This document shows, in pieces, positions 51,553-60,768 of a stretch of 64,000 nt of DNA; positions within the stretch are counted from its first letter, which is position 1; every line of letters begins with the position of its first letter. The notes under the pieces were generated by a model. That model was given only the letters and a program-made list of their open reading frames with translations, was not told the DNA's origin and did no database searches. The translations under genes were made by a program, and so were the position numbers. This stretch comes from an uncultured Capnocytophaga sp. (lineage in GTDB: Bacteria > Bacteroidota > Bacteroidia > Flavobacteriales > Flavobacteriaceae): NCBI RefSeq assembly GCF_937936315.1, contig NZ_CALGWU010000040.1, forward strand, positions 62,001 through 126,000, in the 5' to 3' direction.

Positions 51553-53241
51553 CTAATTTGCTAATTCTACGAATAGTTCTTCTCCTTCTTTTACTACTTT
51601 AGCAACTTTCTTGCTGGTAAGCCCTTTGATAGCCTTATCCCATTTCTTGTTAGAGAAAGCGGTTTGTGTTTTAAGAGCATCTAAAAGAAGTTTTTCTGAT
51701 TTTTTTAGTAGTTCGAACACTACTTTTTCATCTTCTGACAACTCTACCGCTTTCTTCTCTGGTCGCATTTGAGGGAAGAAAAGTACTTCTTGTATGCTCT
51801 CATTATTGGTGAGGAACATAATCAATCTATCCATACCGATACCCAAACCAGAAGTAGGTGGCATACCATATTCAAGAGCGCGCAAGAAATCTTGATCGAT
51901 GAACATAGCCTCATCATCACCTTTCTCAGAGAGTCGCAATTGTTCTTCAAAACGCTCGCGCTGGTCGATAGGGTCGTTGAGTTCAGAGTAAGCATTAGCA
52001 ATCTCTTTACCACATACCATTAGTTCAAAACGCTCGGTAAGAGCAGGGTTATCACGGTGTTCTTTGGTAAGAGGTGACATCTCTTTTGGGTAATCGGTGA
52101 TGAATGTAGGTTGAATGAAGTTACCTTCGCATTTCTCACCAAATATCTCATCTATGAGCTTGCCCTTGCCCATTGTTTCATCTACTGCAATACCAATAGA
52201 ATGTGCAAAGGCTCTTAGTTCTTCTTCTGTTTTCCCTGTGATATCAAAACCTGTAAACTGTTTGATAGCGTCGGTCATTGTAACACGTGGGTAAGGAGCT
52301 TTGAAATCTACTGTATGAACCCCAAAAGTAGCCTTGGTAGTACCATTCACTGCCATAGCACAGTACTCAAGCAAACGCTCGGTGAAGTTCATCATCCAGT
52401 GGTAATCTTTATAAGCCACATAGATTTCCATCGCAGTAAATTCTGGGTTATGAGTTCTATCCATTCCCTCATTGCGGAAGTTTTTAGAAAACTCATACAC
52501 CCCATCAAAACCTCCTACAATAAGGCGTTTTAGATAGAGTTCGTTGGCAATACGCATATAGAGTGGAATATCCAACGCATTGTGGTGAGTGATAAACGGA
52601 CGCGCACTGGCTCCCCCTGGAATCGCTTGCAATACAGGTGTTTCTACTTCCAAATAGCCTGCATCATTAAAAAACTGACGCATCGCGTTGAATAGTTTTG
52701 TACGCTTGATAAACACCTCTTTCACGTGTGGATTTACTACCAAATCTACATAGCGCATACGGTAGCGTTGTTCAGGGTCGGTGAAAGCATCGTGCACTTT
52801 GCCATCAGCATCTACTTTAGGCATTGGCAGTGGGCGCAATACTTTAGATAAGAGGGTAAAATTCTTAACGGCTACTGTTTTTTCACCCATCTTGGTGATG
52901 AACAAATAACCTTCTACCCCTATAAAGTCGCCTAAGTCGAGGAGTTTTTTAAATACCTCGTTGTAGAGTGTTTTATCTTCCCTAGGGCACATCTCATCGC
53001 GATTGAAATACAACTGCATTGTGCCCTCGCTGTCTTGCAAAGTAGCAAACGAAGCTTTTCCTTGTACGCGCAACGACATCAAACGACCGGCAACCACTAC
53101 TTGCTTGCCTTCTTCATAATGATCGGCTACATCCTTAGAAGTAGTATCGACAGGATATAATGGAGCGGGATATGGATTAATCCCTAATTCTTTCAATTTA
53201 GAGAGTTTTTCTCTACGAATGATTTCTTGTTCTGATAACAT
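51553..53241 (-). CDS. lysS: lysyl-tRNA synthetase, class II
   Basis: 562 aa. An N-terminal OB-fold anticodon domain (about 50-165) is followed by the class II catalytic core: motif 2 FRNEGMDRTHNPEFT and motif 3 GLGIGMDRLIM. The C-terminal extension (about 495-562; LLKKSEKLLLDALKTQ) is a Bacteroidota addition. Charges tRNA(Lys). Confidence 0.96.
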   Translation of the reverse strand: MLSEQEIIRREKLSKLKELGINPYPAPLYPVDTTSKDVADHYEEGKQVVVAGRLMSLRVQGKASFATLQDSEGTMQLYFNRDEMCPREDKTLYNEVFKKLLDLGDFIGVEGYLFITKMGEKTVAVKNFTLLSKVLRPLPMPKVDADGKVHDAFTDPEQRYRMRYVDLVVNPHVKEVFIKRTKLFNAMRQFFNDAGYLEVETPVLQAIPGGASARPFITHHNALDIPLYMRIANELYLKRLIVGGFDGVYEFSKNFRNEGMDRTHNPEFTAMEIYVAYKDYHWMMNFTERLLEYCAMAVNGTTKATFGVHTVDFKAPYPRVTMTDAIKQFTGFDITGKTEEELRAFAHSIGIAVDETMGKGKLIDEIFGEKCEGNFIQPTFITDYPKEMSPLTKEHRDNPALTERFELMVCGKEIANAYSELNDPIDQRERFEEQLRLSEKGDDEAMFIDQDFLRALEYGMPPTSGLGIGMDRLIMFLTNNESIQEVLFFPQMRPEKKAVELSEDEKVVFELLKKSEKLLLDALKTQTAFSNKKWDKAIKGLTSKKVAKVVKEGEELFVELAN

Positions 53242-53273
53242 CTTTTTTAATGATTAATGTTCAATGATTGATA

Positions 53274-54227
53274 CTACTCTTTATACACTCCCATATTCAA
53301 ATACTTATCCATACGCTTTTCTATGAGGCGGTCGGCAGGAAGTTTTTTGAGTTCTTTATAGGCGTCGAGAATTACCTTGCGCACTGTATTGAACATCATT
53401 TCACGATCATGATGTGCTCCACCAAGTGGTTCTTTGATGATTTCGTCAATGAGTTTGAGTTTTTTCATATCAGGAGCGGTAAGTTTAAGAGCTTCAGCAG
53501 CTTCTTTTTTATACTCCCAACTACGCCATAAAATAGAAGAGCAAGATTCGGGTGAAATTACTGAATACCAAGTGTTTTCAAGCATATATACCCTATCGCC
53601 GATGCCGATACCCAATGCTCCTCCTGAGGCGCCTTCGCCTATGATAAACACAATGGTAGGCACTTTTAGGCGAGCCATTTCCAAAAGGTTGCGTGCAATA
53701 GCTTCTCCTTGCCCGCGTTCTTCGGCTTCAATACCTGGGAAAGCCCCTGGAGTATCTACAAAGCACACTACTGGAATATTAAATTTCTCGGCTTGTTTCA
53801 TCAAACGCAAAGCTTTGCGGTAGCCTTCGGGGTTAGCCATACCAAAATTGCGATATTGACGCATTTTTGTGTTTGAGCCTTTTTGCTGACCAATAAATAA
53901 AAAACTTTGGTTCTCTATTTTGCCAAAACCTCCTATCATTGCTTTATCGTCTTTCACATTGCGATCACCGTGCAATTCTAAGAAAGTATCTCCAGCAAGT
54001 GCCTTAATATAATCTAAGGTATAAGGACGCTCAAGGTGACGAGAAATTTGCACTCGTTGCCACGCTGTGAGGTTACCATAGATATCTTTCTTTACTTGGT
54101 TGAGTTTCTTTTCTATCTTCTTGCAAGCGTCAGTCATATCCACATCACTCTCATCTCCAATAACTTGACACTTTTGCATTTGTTCTTCTAACTCTTTGAT
54201 CGGTTGTTCAAAATCTAAATATTCCAT
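53274..54227 (-). CDS. accA: acetyl-CoA carboxylase carboxyltransferase, alpha subunit
   Basis: 317 aa. It transfers CO2 from carboxybiotin to acetyl-CoA with AccD. N-terminal helical domain (LDFEQPIKELEEQM), then a crotonase-like fold with HGDRNVKDDKAM, FVDTPGAFPGIEAEERGQ and the oxyanion-hole region GEGASGGALGIG. It is 32 nt upstream of lysS and may be co-transcribed. Confidence 0.95.
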   Translation of the reverse strand: MEYLDFEQPIKELEEQMQKCQVIGDESDVDMTDACKKIEKKLNQVKKDIYGNLTAWQRVQISRHLERPYTLDYIKALAGDTFLELHGDRNVKDDKAMIGGFGKIENQSFLFIGQQKGSNTKMRQYRNFGMANPEGYRKALRLMKQAEKFNIPVVCFVDTPGAFPGIEAEERGQGEAIARNLLEMARLKVPTIVFIIGEGASGGALGIGIGDRVYMLENTWYSVISPESCSSILWRSWEYKKEAAEALKLTAPDMKKLKLIDEIIKEPLGGAHHDREMMFNTVRKVILDAYKELKKLPADRLIEKRMDKYLNMGVYKE

Positions 54228-54263
54228 AGACTTAACTATTAATTTGGTTTATTTTTCAGAGGG

Positions 54264-54294
54264 CAAAGATATAAAATAATTAACAATTGACAAT
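54264..54294 (-). promoter_or_regulatory. promoter of accA
   Basis: On the minus strand ATTG (54291-54294), 19 nt, TATCTTTG (54264-54271). Confidence 0.6.
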
Positions 54295-54309
54295 GAACGA
54301 GTAACAATT

Positions 54310-55335
54310 TTAGTTTGAGGTGCCGTATATTCGGCGTTTTGAAGGTTGTTCACATTGATAGTAAAAAATAGTTTTAGGCTGTAGTTTCAGCTTTTGAGGA
54401 TCGGTATTACTTTTTTGAGTTTCTAATAACAGAAACTTGTAGTATTCAATATTATTATAAGGGTCTTTATAAACATTTTTTGATGCATTGTATTCTAAAA
54501 AATCTTCGTTTGAGACTCCTGTGGAAATAGACTCACTTTCCACAGTCATATACATCACTTTAGGGTCGTCTAACATATCAAAATTAAGCATTTCCTCCAT
54601 TTCTTTATCAACATCCTGTGATTCTTCTTTAGCAAAGAGGAATCCTCGTAGTTTTTCCAAAGGTGTCTTATCTATTTCTTTTCTAAGATTTCTCACTATT
54701 TTTTCACTATCTTTTGGGGCGCCCCAATTGGTATAAAGCAGACAAGTATGCCCTTCTTTTTCTACCAAAGCAGCAGCTCCGTCTATTTGATAGTGTGTTA
54801 AATTAGTAGTAGCTACAAGAAAATCGTTATTATCACCTAGCGAAAACTGAATAGTATTTTTTAAGCCTCGCGTAAGTAAAGGTGTTTTATCGCTAAAATC
54901 AGCAATAACTGTAAGTTTTTTGCCAATTTCTCTCTTGCTAAAAATGTGTGTAAAACGCGGACTTGGAAAACAATTGGCATCATCGTTAAGAATTTGAAAA
55001 GTTTTACCATCTTCAAACTGCAAGTAGCTTTTGTTATCTTCAAAACCATTCCCAAAACGGATGCGCACTTGATCAGGTTTCAAACTTTTGTTTTGAGAAG
55101 CATAGACCAAAAAAATAGGCTCTTTTTTAGGTTTCATCAATACAATACCATCAGGCAGCACCTCATAAGTCCCTGGCACTATCGTCATATAACCATAGAG
55201 TACAAATATTTTGTTAGGAAAGAGAAAAATACCTCCTCCTCTACCTTTATAACTTCCTACTAATTCTTTATTTTGAGCAGAAAGTACACCAAAAAGCATT
55301 AAAAAAATGAGTGGTATAAGAGTTTTGTTTTTCAT
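54310..55335 (-). CDS. secreted protein of unknown function
   Basis: 341 aa from ATG 55335 (MKNKTLIPLIFLMLFGVLSAQ, a clear signal peptide). The upstream ATG at 55377 would place residues before the signal. The mature part starts GSYKGRGGGIFLFPNKIFVLYG, repeated turn-rich beta motifs suggest a small secreted beta protein. No family recognised. Confidence 0.6.
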   Translation of the reverse strand: MKNKTLIPLIFLMLFGVLSAQNKELVGSYKGRGGGIFLFPNKIFVLYGYMTIVPGTYEVLPDGIVLMKPKKEPIFLVYASQNKSLKPDQVRIRFGNGFEDNKSYLQFEDGKTFQILNDDANCFPSPRFTHIFSKREIGKKLTVIADFSDKTPLLTRGLKNTIQFSLGDNNDFLVATTNLTHYQIDGAAALVEKEGHTCLLYTNWGAPKDSEKIVRNLRKEIDKTPLEKLRGFLFAKEESQDVDKEMEEMLNFDMLDDPKVMYMTVESESISTGVSNEDFLEYNASKNVYKDPYNNIEYYKFLLLETQKSNTDPQKLKLQPKTIFYYQCEQPSKRRIYGTSN

Positions 55336-55443
55336 AACGCTATTTTTTAGGGACAAAGATAGTAAAATAATTGACATTTAACAATTAACAACCGATATTT
55401 AACAATTAGCCAATTTCTTTTTATAAACTTTTTTTAAGAAAAA

Positions 55444-55475
55444 TTTGGCAGTTTCAAAAAAACATCTTACCTTTG
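55444..55475 (+). promoter_or_regulatory. promoter of gcvH
   Basis: TTTGG (55444-55448), then TACCTTTG (55468-55475), spacer 19-20 nt. One of the closest matches to the consensus in the window. Confidence 0.8.
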
Positions 55476-55502
55476 GCTCGTTTTTAAAAAATATTATTTT
55501 CT

Positions 55503-55883
55503 ATGACTTTCCCTACTGAACTGAAATATACCGCTGATCACGCTTGGGTACGACTTGAAGGTGATATTGCAACTGTAGGTATTACCGATTTTGCTCAAGA
55601 GCAACTCAGTGATATTGTATATGTTGAAGTAGAAACCGTAGGAAATACATTAGCTAAAGACACTATTTTTGGCACTGTTGAAGCTATCAAAACCATTTCA
55701 GACCTCTTTATGCCAATGAGTGGTGAGGTGCTTACCTTTCACGAAACCTTAATTAAAAAACCTGAAATGGTAAATACTGACCCTTATGGTGAGGGCTGGA
55801 TGATACAAATAAAAATTAGCGCACCACAAGAGTGGGATAACTTGCTTTCTGCAATTGATTATCAATCCCTTATCAATGCTTAA
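55503..55883 (+). CDS. gcvH: glycine cleavage system H protein
   Basis: 126 aa. Carries the lipoyl-lysine arm, K63 in GTVEAIKTISD, that shuttles the aminomethyl intermediate. YTADHAWVRLEGD and TDFAQEQLSDIVYVE are typical H-protein motifs. The following vanZ-like gene starts 8 nt before its stop. gcvT/P are not here. Confidence 0.95.
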   Translation: MTFPTELKYTADHAWVRLEGDIATVGITDFAQEQLSDIVYVEVETVGNTLAKDTIFGTVEAIKTISDLFMPMSGEVLTFHETLIKKPEMVNTDPYGEGWMIQIKISAPQEWDNLLSAIDYQSLINA

Positions 55884-56256
55884 AAATTATAAATACTCTT
55901 GGTTATGGGTGATTTGTACCATAGCAGTTATCTGCTTGAGTCTCATCTCCTCTAACAAAATGCCCAAACCTCCGCGTATTCCTTATGCTGATAAGATAGT
56001 GCATTTTGGGTTTTATTTTAGTTATACCACCTTGTTTGTACTCTCATTTGGGAAAGAAACACGATGGATACAACCTATTAAAAAAGTTTACCTATGGGCA
56101 CTTGTTACTGCCCTTTTATTAGGAGCTACAATGGAGATTTTACAAGGGCTGCTCACCACTACTCGTAGTGCCGACTCTATAGATATGCTTTTCAATACAT
56201 TTGGCACAATTGTTGCTTTAATATTTATAGCAAGATATAAAGAATTATTTAAATAA
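55876..56256 (+). CDS. VanZ-like membrane protein
   Basis: 126 aa from ATG 55876, inside the gcvH end (overlap 8 nt); a TTG at 55855 also opens the frame but is less likely. Four helices with VanZ family marks: SSNKMPKPPRIPYADKIVHFGFY, and TMEILQGLLTTTRSADSIDMLFN. VanZ confers teicoplanin resistance in some Gram-positives; here the role is unknown. Confidence 0.8.
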   Translation: MLKNYKYSWLWVICTIAVICLSLISSNKMPKPPRIPYADKIVHFGFYFSYTTLFVLSFGKETRWIQPIKKVYLWALVTALLLGATMEILQGLLTTTRSADSIDMLFNTFGTIVALIFIARYKELFK

Positions 56257-56299
56257 TTTCTTTCAACTATATTAGTAACCTTTAAAAAGAAAAATCATT

Positions 56300-57031
56300 A
56301 TGCAACCTAAAAAAAATCCAAAAGCCGACTTGGCTAAAAGCAGTGGATTGTTCTTTGCAATAGGATTTGCTCTTGTTTCTGGACTATCTCTTTTCGCTTT
56401 TGAGTACACTCGCGAAGACAAAGGGCCAGATAAAGTCACCTTATCCGATGCCGACAAAAATCTCGACGAAGAACAAGAACAATTCGTAATGGAGCACCCT
56501 GATACTCCACCACCACCACCGCCACCACCAGCTCCTGCTGTTGTAGAAGAAGTGGAAGTGGTAGATAACAAAACTGATATTAAAGACGAAATTATTGCTA
56601 GTACCGAAACCAGCAAAAGAGAAGAAGTAGTAGCTGTACAAAAAATTGAAACTCCTCAAGAAGAAGAAGTTGCTATTGATGTCCCTTTTGCTGTAATTGA
56701 AGATAAACCAATGTTTGAAGTTTGCAAAAACGTTCCTAAAGACAAACAAATGCAATGCTTCAAAGAAAACTTGGACAAACACGTGAAAAACACTTTCAAA
56801 TACCCACCTGCTGCCCTTGATATGGGTATACAAGGACGTGTGAATGTGAGTTTCCGTATCAATACCGATGGTACCGTATCTATCCTTGGTGTTCGTGGTA
56901 CCGATAAATTGCTTGAAGAAGAAGCTAAACGTATCATCAAGTCTATCCCTAAATTGATTCCTGGTAAACAACGCGGTAAACCTACCCCTGTAACGTTTGC
57001 TTACCCTATCAACTTTACACTTTCTAACTAA
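56300..57031 (+). CDS. tonB: TonB energy transducer, full-length copy 1
   Basis: 243 aa. Membrane anchor (about 17-36, GLFFAIGFALVSGLSLFAF), a Pro-rich linker with a run of eight prolines, then acidic/Lys-rich spacer and TonB_C domain (about 148-243). Motif CKNVPKDKQMQC (the conserved Cys pair) comes before it. The end AYPINFTLSN is the family ending. It links ExbB/D energy to outer-membrane receptors. The 5' leader (TAACCTTT...AAAGAAAAATCATTATG) is repeated before copy 2. Confidence 0.9.
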   Translation: MQPKKNPKADLAKSSGLFFAIGFALVSGLSLFAFEYTREDKGPDKVTLSDADKNLDEEQEQFVMEHPDTPPPPPPPPAPAVVEEVEVVDNKTDIKDEIIASTETSKREEVVAVQKIETPQEEEVAIDVPFAVIEDKPMFEVCKNVPKDKQMQCFKENLDKHVKNTFKYPPAALDMGIQGRVNVSFRINTDGTVSILGVRGTDKLLEEEAKRIIKSIPKLIPGKQRGKPTPVTFAYPINFTLSN

Positions 57032-57050
57032 TTAAATTAACAAAATATAA

Positions 57051-57087
57051 AGTCAGTAGTGAGGACTCCTTACTACTGACTTTTTTA
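57051..57087 (+). terminator. terminator after TonB copy 1
   Basis: AGTCAGTAGT/ACTACTGACT stem followed by TTTTTT. It separates the anchored TonB gene from the anchor-less genes behind it. Confidence 0.75.
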
Positions 57088-57130
57088 ATTATACAACCTT
57101 TTATCAAACCCTATTACCATTCATTTTATT

Positions 57131-57556
57131 ATGAAAAATCTAATCTTTACAATTTTAGCTATGTTCTTCACTGTTGTTAGCTATGCTCAATTAAAAGACC
57201 CTGACGGTAATCTTATCAGTCGTTACCCTAAATTCGATAAATGTAAAGATGCAACTGAAGAAGAGGCAGCGTTGTGCTTTAAAACAGAATTAAACAAATT
57301 CGTGAAAAGACATTTTATCTACCCTAAAAAAGCTAAAGAAAAAGGACTACAAGGGAAAGCTATCGTTTCTTTTTGTATCAATGCCCAAGGGAAAGTTGAA
57401 ATCATTAATGTTAGTGCAACTGATAAAATCTTCGAGGAAAACGCAAGACGTCTTATTGAAAAACTTCCACAATTGATTCCTGCTGAAGAAAACGGAATTC
57501 CTACCCCTATAATGTTTGCTTACCCTATTAATTACTCATTAGGCAATAACTTTTAA
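57131..57556 (+). CDS. secreted TonB_C-domain protein 1 (no membrane anchor)
   Basis: 141 aa: signal peptide (MKNLIFTILA...SYAQ), then directly a short spacer and a TonB_C domain. Conserved CKDATEEEAALC Cys pair, then HFIYPKKAKEKGLQGKAIVSFCINAQG and AYPINYSLGNNF. It has no Pro-rich linker, so it cannot span the periplasm from the inner membrane. An extra Cys (SFCIN) is shared with several other short copies. Confidence 0.8.
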   Translation: MKNLIFTILAMFFTVVSYAQLKDPDGNLISRYPKFDKCKDATEEEAALCFKTELNKFVKRHFIYPKKAKEKGLQGKAIVSFCINAQGKVEIINVSATDKIFEENARRLIEKLPQLIPAEENGIPTPIMFAYPINYSLGNNF

Positions 57557-57569
57557 AATTTTCCAAAAA

Positions 57570-58004
57570 ATGAAAAAATATATACTTATACTCTTAACAC
57601 TACTTTTTGTAGGTTTTAGCTATGCACAAACAGAGGATAAAAAAGAAAAAACTACTGAAGTAGTAACATTTCCCCAATTTAAAGAATGTGAAAATGATAA
57701 AATGTCAAAAAAAGAACAATATATTTGTTTTATAAAAAACTTAGATAGGCACGTAGGAAAAACTTTTGAATATCCTGAAGAAGCTATAAAGGAACATATA
57801 ACAGGTAGGGTTTACATAACTTTTTGTATCCGCACTGATGGGAGTATTAGTGTTATAAGTATTAAAAGTCCTCATAAACTCCTAGAAAATGAAGGTAAAC
57901 GTATTATTGAGAGTCTCCCTACACTTATTCCTGCCAAAGATAAAGATGGAAAGCCAGTAGAAATAACACTAAATTATCCTATCAACTTTGACCTTCACGG
58001 TTAG
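57570..58004 (+). CDS. secreted TonB_C-domain protein 2 (no membrane anchor)
   Basis: 144 aa: signal peptide ending FSYAQ, acidic spacer, TonB_C. Cys pair CENDKMSKKEQYIC; RVYITFCIRTDGSIS; end NYPINFDLHG. 13 nt after copy 1, so in one operon with it. It differs from the others by a one-residue insertion in the Cys loop and a KDKDGKP loop. Confidence 0.8.
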   Translation: MKKYILILLTLLFVGFSYAQTEDKKEKTTEVVTFPQFKECENDKMSKKEQYICFIKNLDRHVGKTFEYPEEAIKEHITGRVYITFCIRTDGSISVISIKSPHKLLENEGKRIIESLPTLIPAKDKDGKPVEITLNYPINFDLHG

Positions 58005-58124
58005 TAATTTTTAACCCTCTTATACTTTGGCACACTTGTTGAATTACAGCTTATAACAAACAGTTAGAAAGCTTTTTAAACCTTTGTTGATAGTATTTTA
58101 ATAACCTTTTAAAGAAAAATCATT

Positions 58125-58847
58125 ATGCAACTCAAAAAGAACCCTAAAGCCGATTTGGCTAAACAAAGTGGGTTGTTCTTTGCAATTGGTTTTGCCGCTA
58201 TCTCTGGGTTTACCTTATGGGGATTTGAGGCAAAAACTTATAATAAAGGCAACCCGAATTATTATATAGATGATAAAATAGTAGTTTGTGAAGAACCAGA
58301 CCCTATCATCGAATTGCCTACCCCCGAAATGCCTCAACAAGCCCCTCCACCACAGCTTGTTCAGGAAATAGAAGTAGTTCACGGTACCGATCCTGTGGAT
58401 GAAGTGCCTATCGGGAGTACTGACCCTAGTGATCCTACTCCCCCTGCGCCACCTGAAAGTATCCCAGTGGTAGAAGATGAAAATCCAGAAATAGTAGTAC
58501 CTTTTGCAGTAATTGAAGACAAACCTCTTTTCCAAGAATGTAAAAATGTGCCTAGAAGTGAGCAAATGAGTTGTTTTAAAGAACACTTAGACAAACACGT
58601 GAAAAACAATTTCAGATATCCACAAGCTGCTCTTGATATGGGCATTGAAGGACGTGTGAATGTGAGTTTCCGCATCAATACCGATGGCACTATCAGTATT
58701 TTGGGTGTGCGTGGCACCGATAGAATATTAGAGGACGAAGCAAAACGCATCATCAGTTCTATTCCTAAACTGATTCCTGGCAAACAGCGCGACAAACCTA
58801 CTGCTGTAACTTTCGCTTATCCTATCAATTTCAAATTAAGTCATTGA
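58125..58847 (+). CDS. tonB: TonB energy transducer, full-length copy 2
   Basis: 240 aa, with the same N-terminus as copy 1 (MQLKKNPKADLAKQSGLFFAIGF) and membrane anchor. The Pro-rich linker differs (LPTPEMPQQAPPPQL, then PSDPTPPAPPE). The TonB_C domain is nearly the same as copy 1 (GRVNVSFRINTDGTISILGVRGTD). The two leaders also match, so they arose by duplication. Confidence 0.9.
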   Translation: MQLKKNPKADLAKQSGLFFAIGFAAISGFTLWGFEAKTYNKGNPNYYIDDKIVVCEEPDPIIELPTPEMPQQAPPPQLVQEIEVVHGTDPVDEVPIGSTDPSDPTPPAPPESIPVVEDENPEIVVPFAVIEDKPLFQECKNVPRSEQMSCFKEHLDKHVKNNFRYPQAALDMGIEGRVNVSFRINTDGTISILGVRGTDRILEDEAKRIISSIPKLIPGKQRDKPTAVTFAYPINFKLSH

Positions 58848-58859
58848 TTTTTAAACCTT

Positions 58860-58908
58860 AGTCGTTAGTATTGTGTTGTTTAACAACCAATTACTAACGA
58901 CTATTTTT
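58860..58908 (+). terminator. terminator after TonB copy 2
   Basis: AGTCGTTAGTA/TACTAACGACT stem with an inner GTTG/CAAC hairpin and a TTTTT tail. As after copy 1, it stands right behind the anchored gene. Confidence 0.7.
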
Positions 58909-58927
58909 ATAAACAATTCTAAACCCA

Positions 58928-59392
58928 ATGAAAACAAAGATATTCATACTATTTACATTTCTTTTTGTAGGTTATAGCTATGCACAAATAGTAAGTCGCC
59001 ATTTTAATGCTAAAGGAGTGCAAGAAAAAGAAGAATATGCCATTCCTTTTCAAGTAGTAGAAGAAAAACCTAAATTTATGGCTTGTGAAGATGTTCCCAA
59101 AGAAAAAGAAGCAGAGTGTTTTAAAGAACAGCTCAACAAACACGTGATTAGGTATTTCTACTATCCTAAAGAAGCGATTGACAAGGGAATCGAAGGCAGA
59201 ATAAATATAAACTTTCAAATTAACACTAATGGTTCTGTAACCGTTATTGGCGTTCGTGGAACTGATAAACTTTTAGAAACTGTTGCCAAAGAGATTATTG
59301 AAAAACTACCTACTTTTATTCCTGGCAAACAAGGCGGAAAACCTGTTCCTGTAACCTTTAATTATCCTATCAATTTCAAATTGAGTAACTAA
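58928..59392 (+). CDS. secreted TonB_C-domain protein 3 (no membrane anchor)
   Basis: 154 aa: signal peptide ending YSYAQ, Cys pair CEDVPKEKEAEC, then YYPKEAIDKGIEGRININFQIN and NYPINFKLSN. It is the short copy most like the full-length ones (VRGTDKLLE). First gene of an operon of five short copies, spaced by 1-15 nt. Confidence 0.8.
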   Translation: MKTKIFILFTFLFVGYSYAQIVSRHFNAKGVQEKEEYAIPFQVVEEKPKFMACEDVPKEKEAECFKEQLNKHVIRYFYYPKEAIDKGIEGRININFQINTNGSVTVIGVRGTDKLLETVAKEIIEKLPTFIPGKQGGKPVPVTFNYPINFKLSN

Positions 59393-59393
59393 G

Positions 59394-59855
59394 ATGAAAG
59401 CTAAAACTTTGGTATTCTTATTGTTTTTTGCTGTGATAGTGAATAGTTATGCCCAGCAAGATAATGATGAAGAAACAAATTATGAAGAAACAAATTATAG
59501 TGTGCTTTGTTTAATTTATGAACAAAAACCTTTATTTGTGGATTGTAAAGACTTAGGATGGGATGAACAATTTCAATGCTTTGAAGAACAATTAGAAAAA
59601 CATATCAAAACGCATTTCCACTACCCCAAAAAAGCATTAGAAGAAGGAATACAAGACAGAGTAGTAGTAGATTTTACAGTCCAAATTAATGGAACTGTCA
59701 AAATTCTCAAAATAACAGGTACTGACAAGGAGCTCAAAGCAGTAGCAAGATCTGTTATTGAGAGTTTACCCCGACTTATCCCTGGTAAAAAGCGCGGCAA
59801 ACCTATAGCTGTAAAATTTAGCTGTCCTATCAATTTCAAGCTAACAAACGATTAA
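59394..59855 (+). CDS. secreted TonB_C-domain protein 4 (no membrane anchor)
   Basis: 153 aa: signal peptide ending NSYAQ, Glu/Asn-rich spacer with a short repeat (NYEETNYEETNY), Cys pair CKDLGWDEQFQC, TonB_C ending SCPINFKLTND. 1 nt after copy 3. The spacer repeat hints at slippage in its DNA. Confidence 0.8.
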   Translation: MKAKTLVFLLFFAVIVNSYAQQDNDEETNYEETNYSVLCLIYEQKPLFVDCKDLGWDEQFQCFEEQLEKHIKTHFHYPKKALEEGIQDRVVVDFTVQINGTVKILKITGTDKELKAVARSVIESLPRLIPGKKRGKPIAVKFSCPINFKLTND

Positions 59856-59863
59856 TAACAAAT

Positions 59864-60283
59864 ATGAAAAAGTTATTACTAATACTTTTGTTTGCAATTA
59901 CTTACTACAACAGCTATTCGCAAACTGATACCCTTTTCTATGCTAATGTAGAGGAAAAACCGAGATTCGTAGAATGTAAAGAGGTAGCTAAAACTCAAGA
60001 AATCCAGTGTTTCAGGGAACAAATGGATAAAATTGTAAGGGAATATATCAAAAATATAACTCCACAAGGCACTTGTGGTTTTATCCAGGGAAGAGTGAAT
60101 GTGAGTTTCTGTATCAATCCCGATGGCACAACTAAAGTCCTTCAAATGAAAAGTACAGATAAAGATTGGGAAGCTGTCGCACAATCTATTATTGAAAGTC
60201 TTCCGCCTTTTATTCCTGCCAAACAGAATGGGAAACCTGTAGTAGTAAAAATGCTGTGGCCTATACGATTTGAGCTATTTTAA
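59864..60283 (+). CDS. secreted TonB_C-domain protein 5 (no membrane anchor)
   Basis: 139 aa: signal peptide ending NSYSQ; Cys pair CKEVAKTQEIQC; a variant insert ITPQGTCGFIQGRVNVSFCINPDG in place of YPxxAxxxGI, shared with copy 7. It ends LWPIRFELF. The insert adds one Cys. Confidence 0.8.
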   Translation: MKKLLLILLFAITYYNSYSQTDTLFYANVEEKPRFVECKEVAKTQEIQCFREQMDKIVREYIKNITPQGTCGFIQGRVNVSFCINPDGTTKVLQMKSTDKDWEAVAQSIIESLPPFIPAKQNGKPVVVKMLWPIRFELF

Positions 60284-60298
60284 AAACTAAAGATACTA

Positions 60299-60754
60299 AT
60301 GAAAGCAATAATTACCTTTATAATATTCTTTTTTGTAACTTTAACAAGTTACTCACAAGCACGTTGTGGAGAACCAATAGCTTCAGATGTATCAAATCTT
60401 GATACGATTCCTTATGGGATAGTAGAAAAAAAGCCAATATTTAAAGAATGCGAAAACTTAGCTAACAATGAACAACTTCTTTGTTTTAAACAACAGCTTG
60501 ACAAACATATCGCAACACATTTGTGCTACCCTATAGAATTTTGCGGGCAAGGTAGAGTGCTTGTAAGTTTTTGTATAGGTACTGATGGTTTTTCAAAAGT
60601 ATTGAGAGTAAATAGTTTTGGATTACCTAAAGTATTTGAAGAAGAAGCTAAACGCATTATCGAAAGTTTACCGTGTCTTATTCCTGGTCAACAAAATGGA
60701 AAACCTGTAGCTGTAACTTTTGGTTATCCTGTGAAGTTTATAGTTCAACACTAA
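60299..60754 (+). CDS. secreted TonB_C-domain protein 6 (no membrane anchor)
   Basis: 151 aa: signal peptide ending TSYSQ; Cys pair CENLANNEQLLC; HLCYPIEFCGQGRVLVSFCIGTDG; end GYPVKFIVQH. It has several extra cysteines and a degenerate C-terminus. Confidence 0.8.
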   Translation: MKAIITFIIFFFVTLTSYSQARCGEPIASDVSNLDTIPYGIVEKKPIFKECENLANNEQLLCFKQQLDKHIATHLCYPIEFCGQGRVLVSFCIGTDGFSKVLRVNSFGLPKVFEEEAKRIIESLPCLIPGQQNGKPVAVTFGYPVKFIVQH

Positions 60755-60768
60755 CGATTTTTTATATT

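Noticed and set aside
56441..58795. Minus-strand open frames across the TonB array
   Set aside because: Shadows of the TonB genes; low complexity from the proline codons in reverse.
60673..60768. Upstream part of the frame of secreted TonB_C protein 7
   Set aside because: It overlaps the end of copy 6 in another frame; the signal peptide and spacing place the start at ATG 60769.
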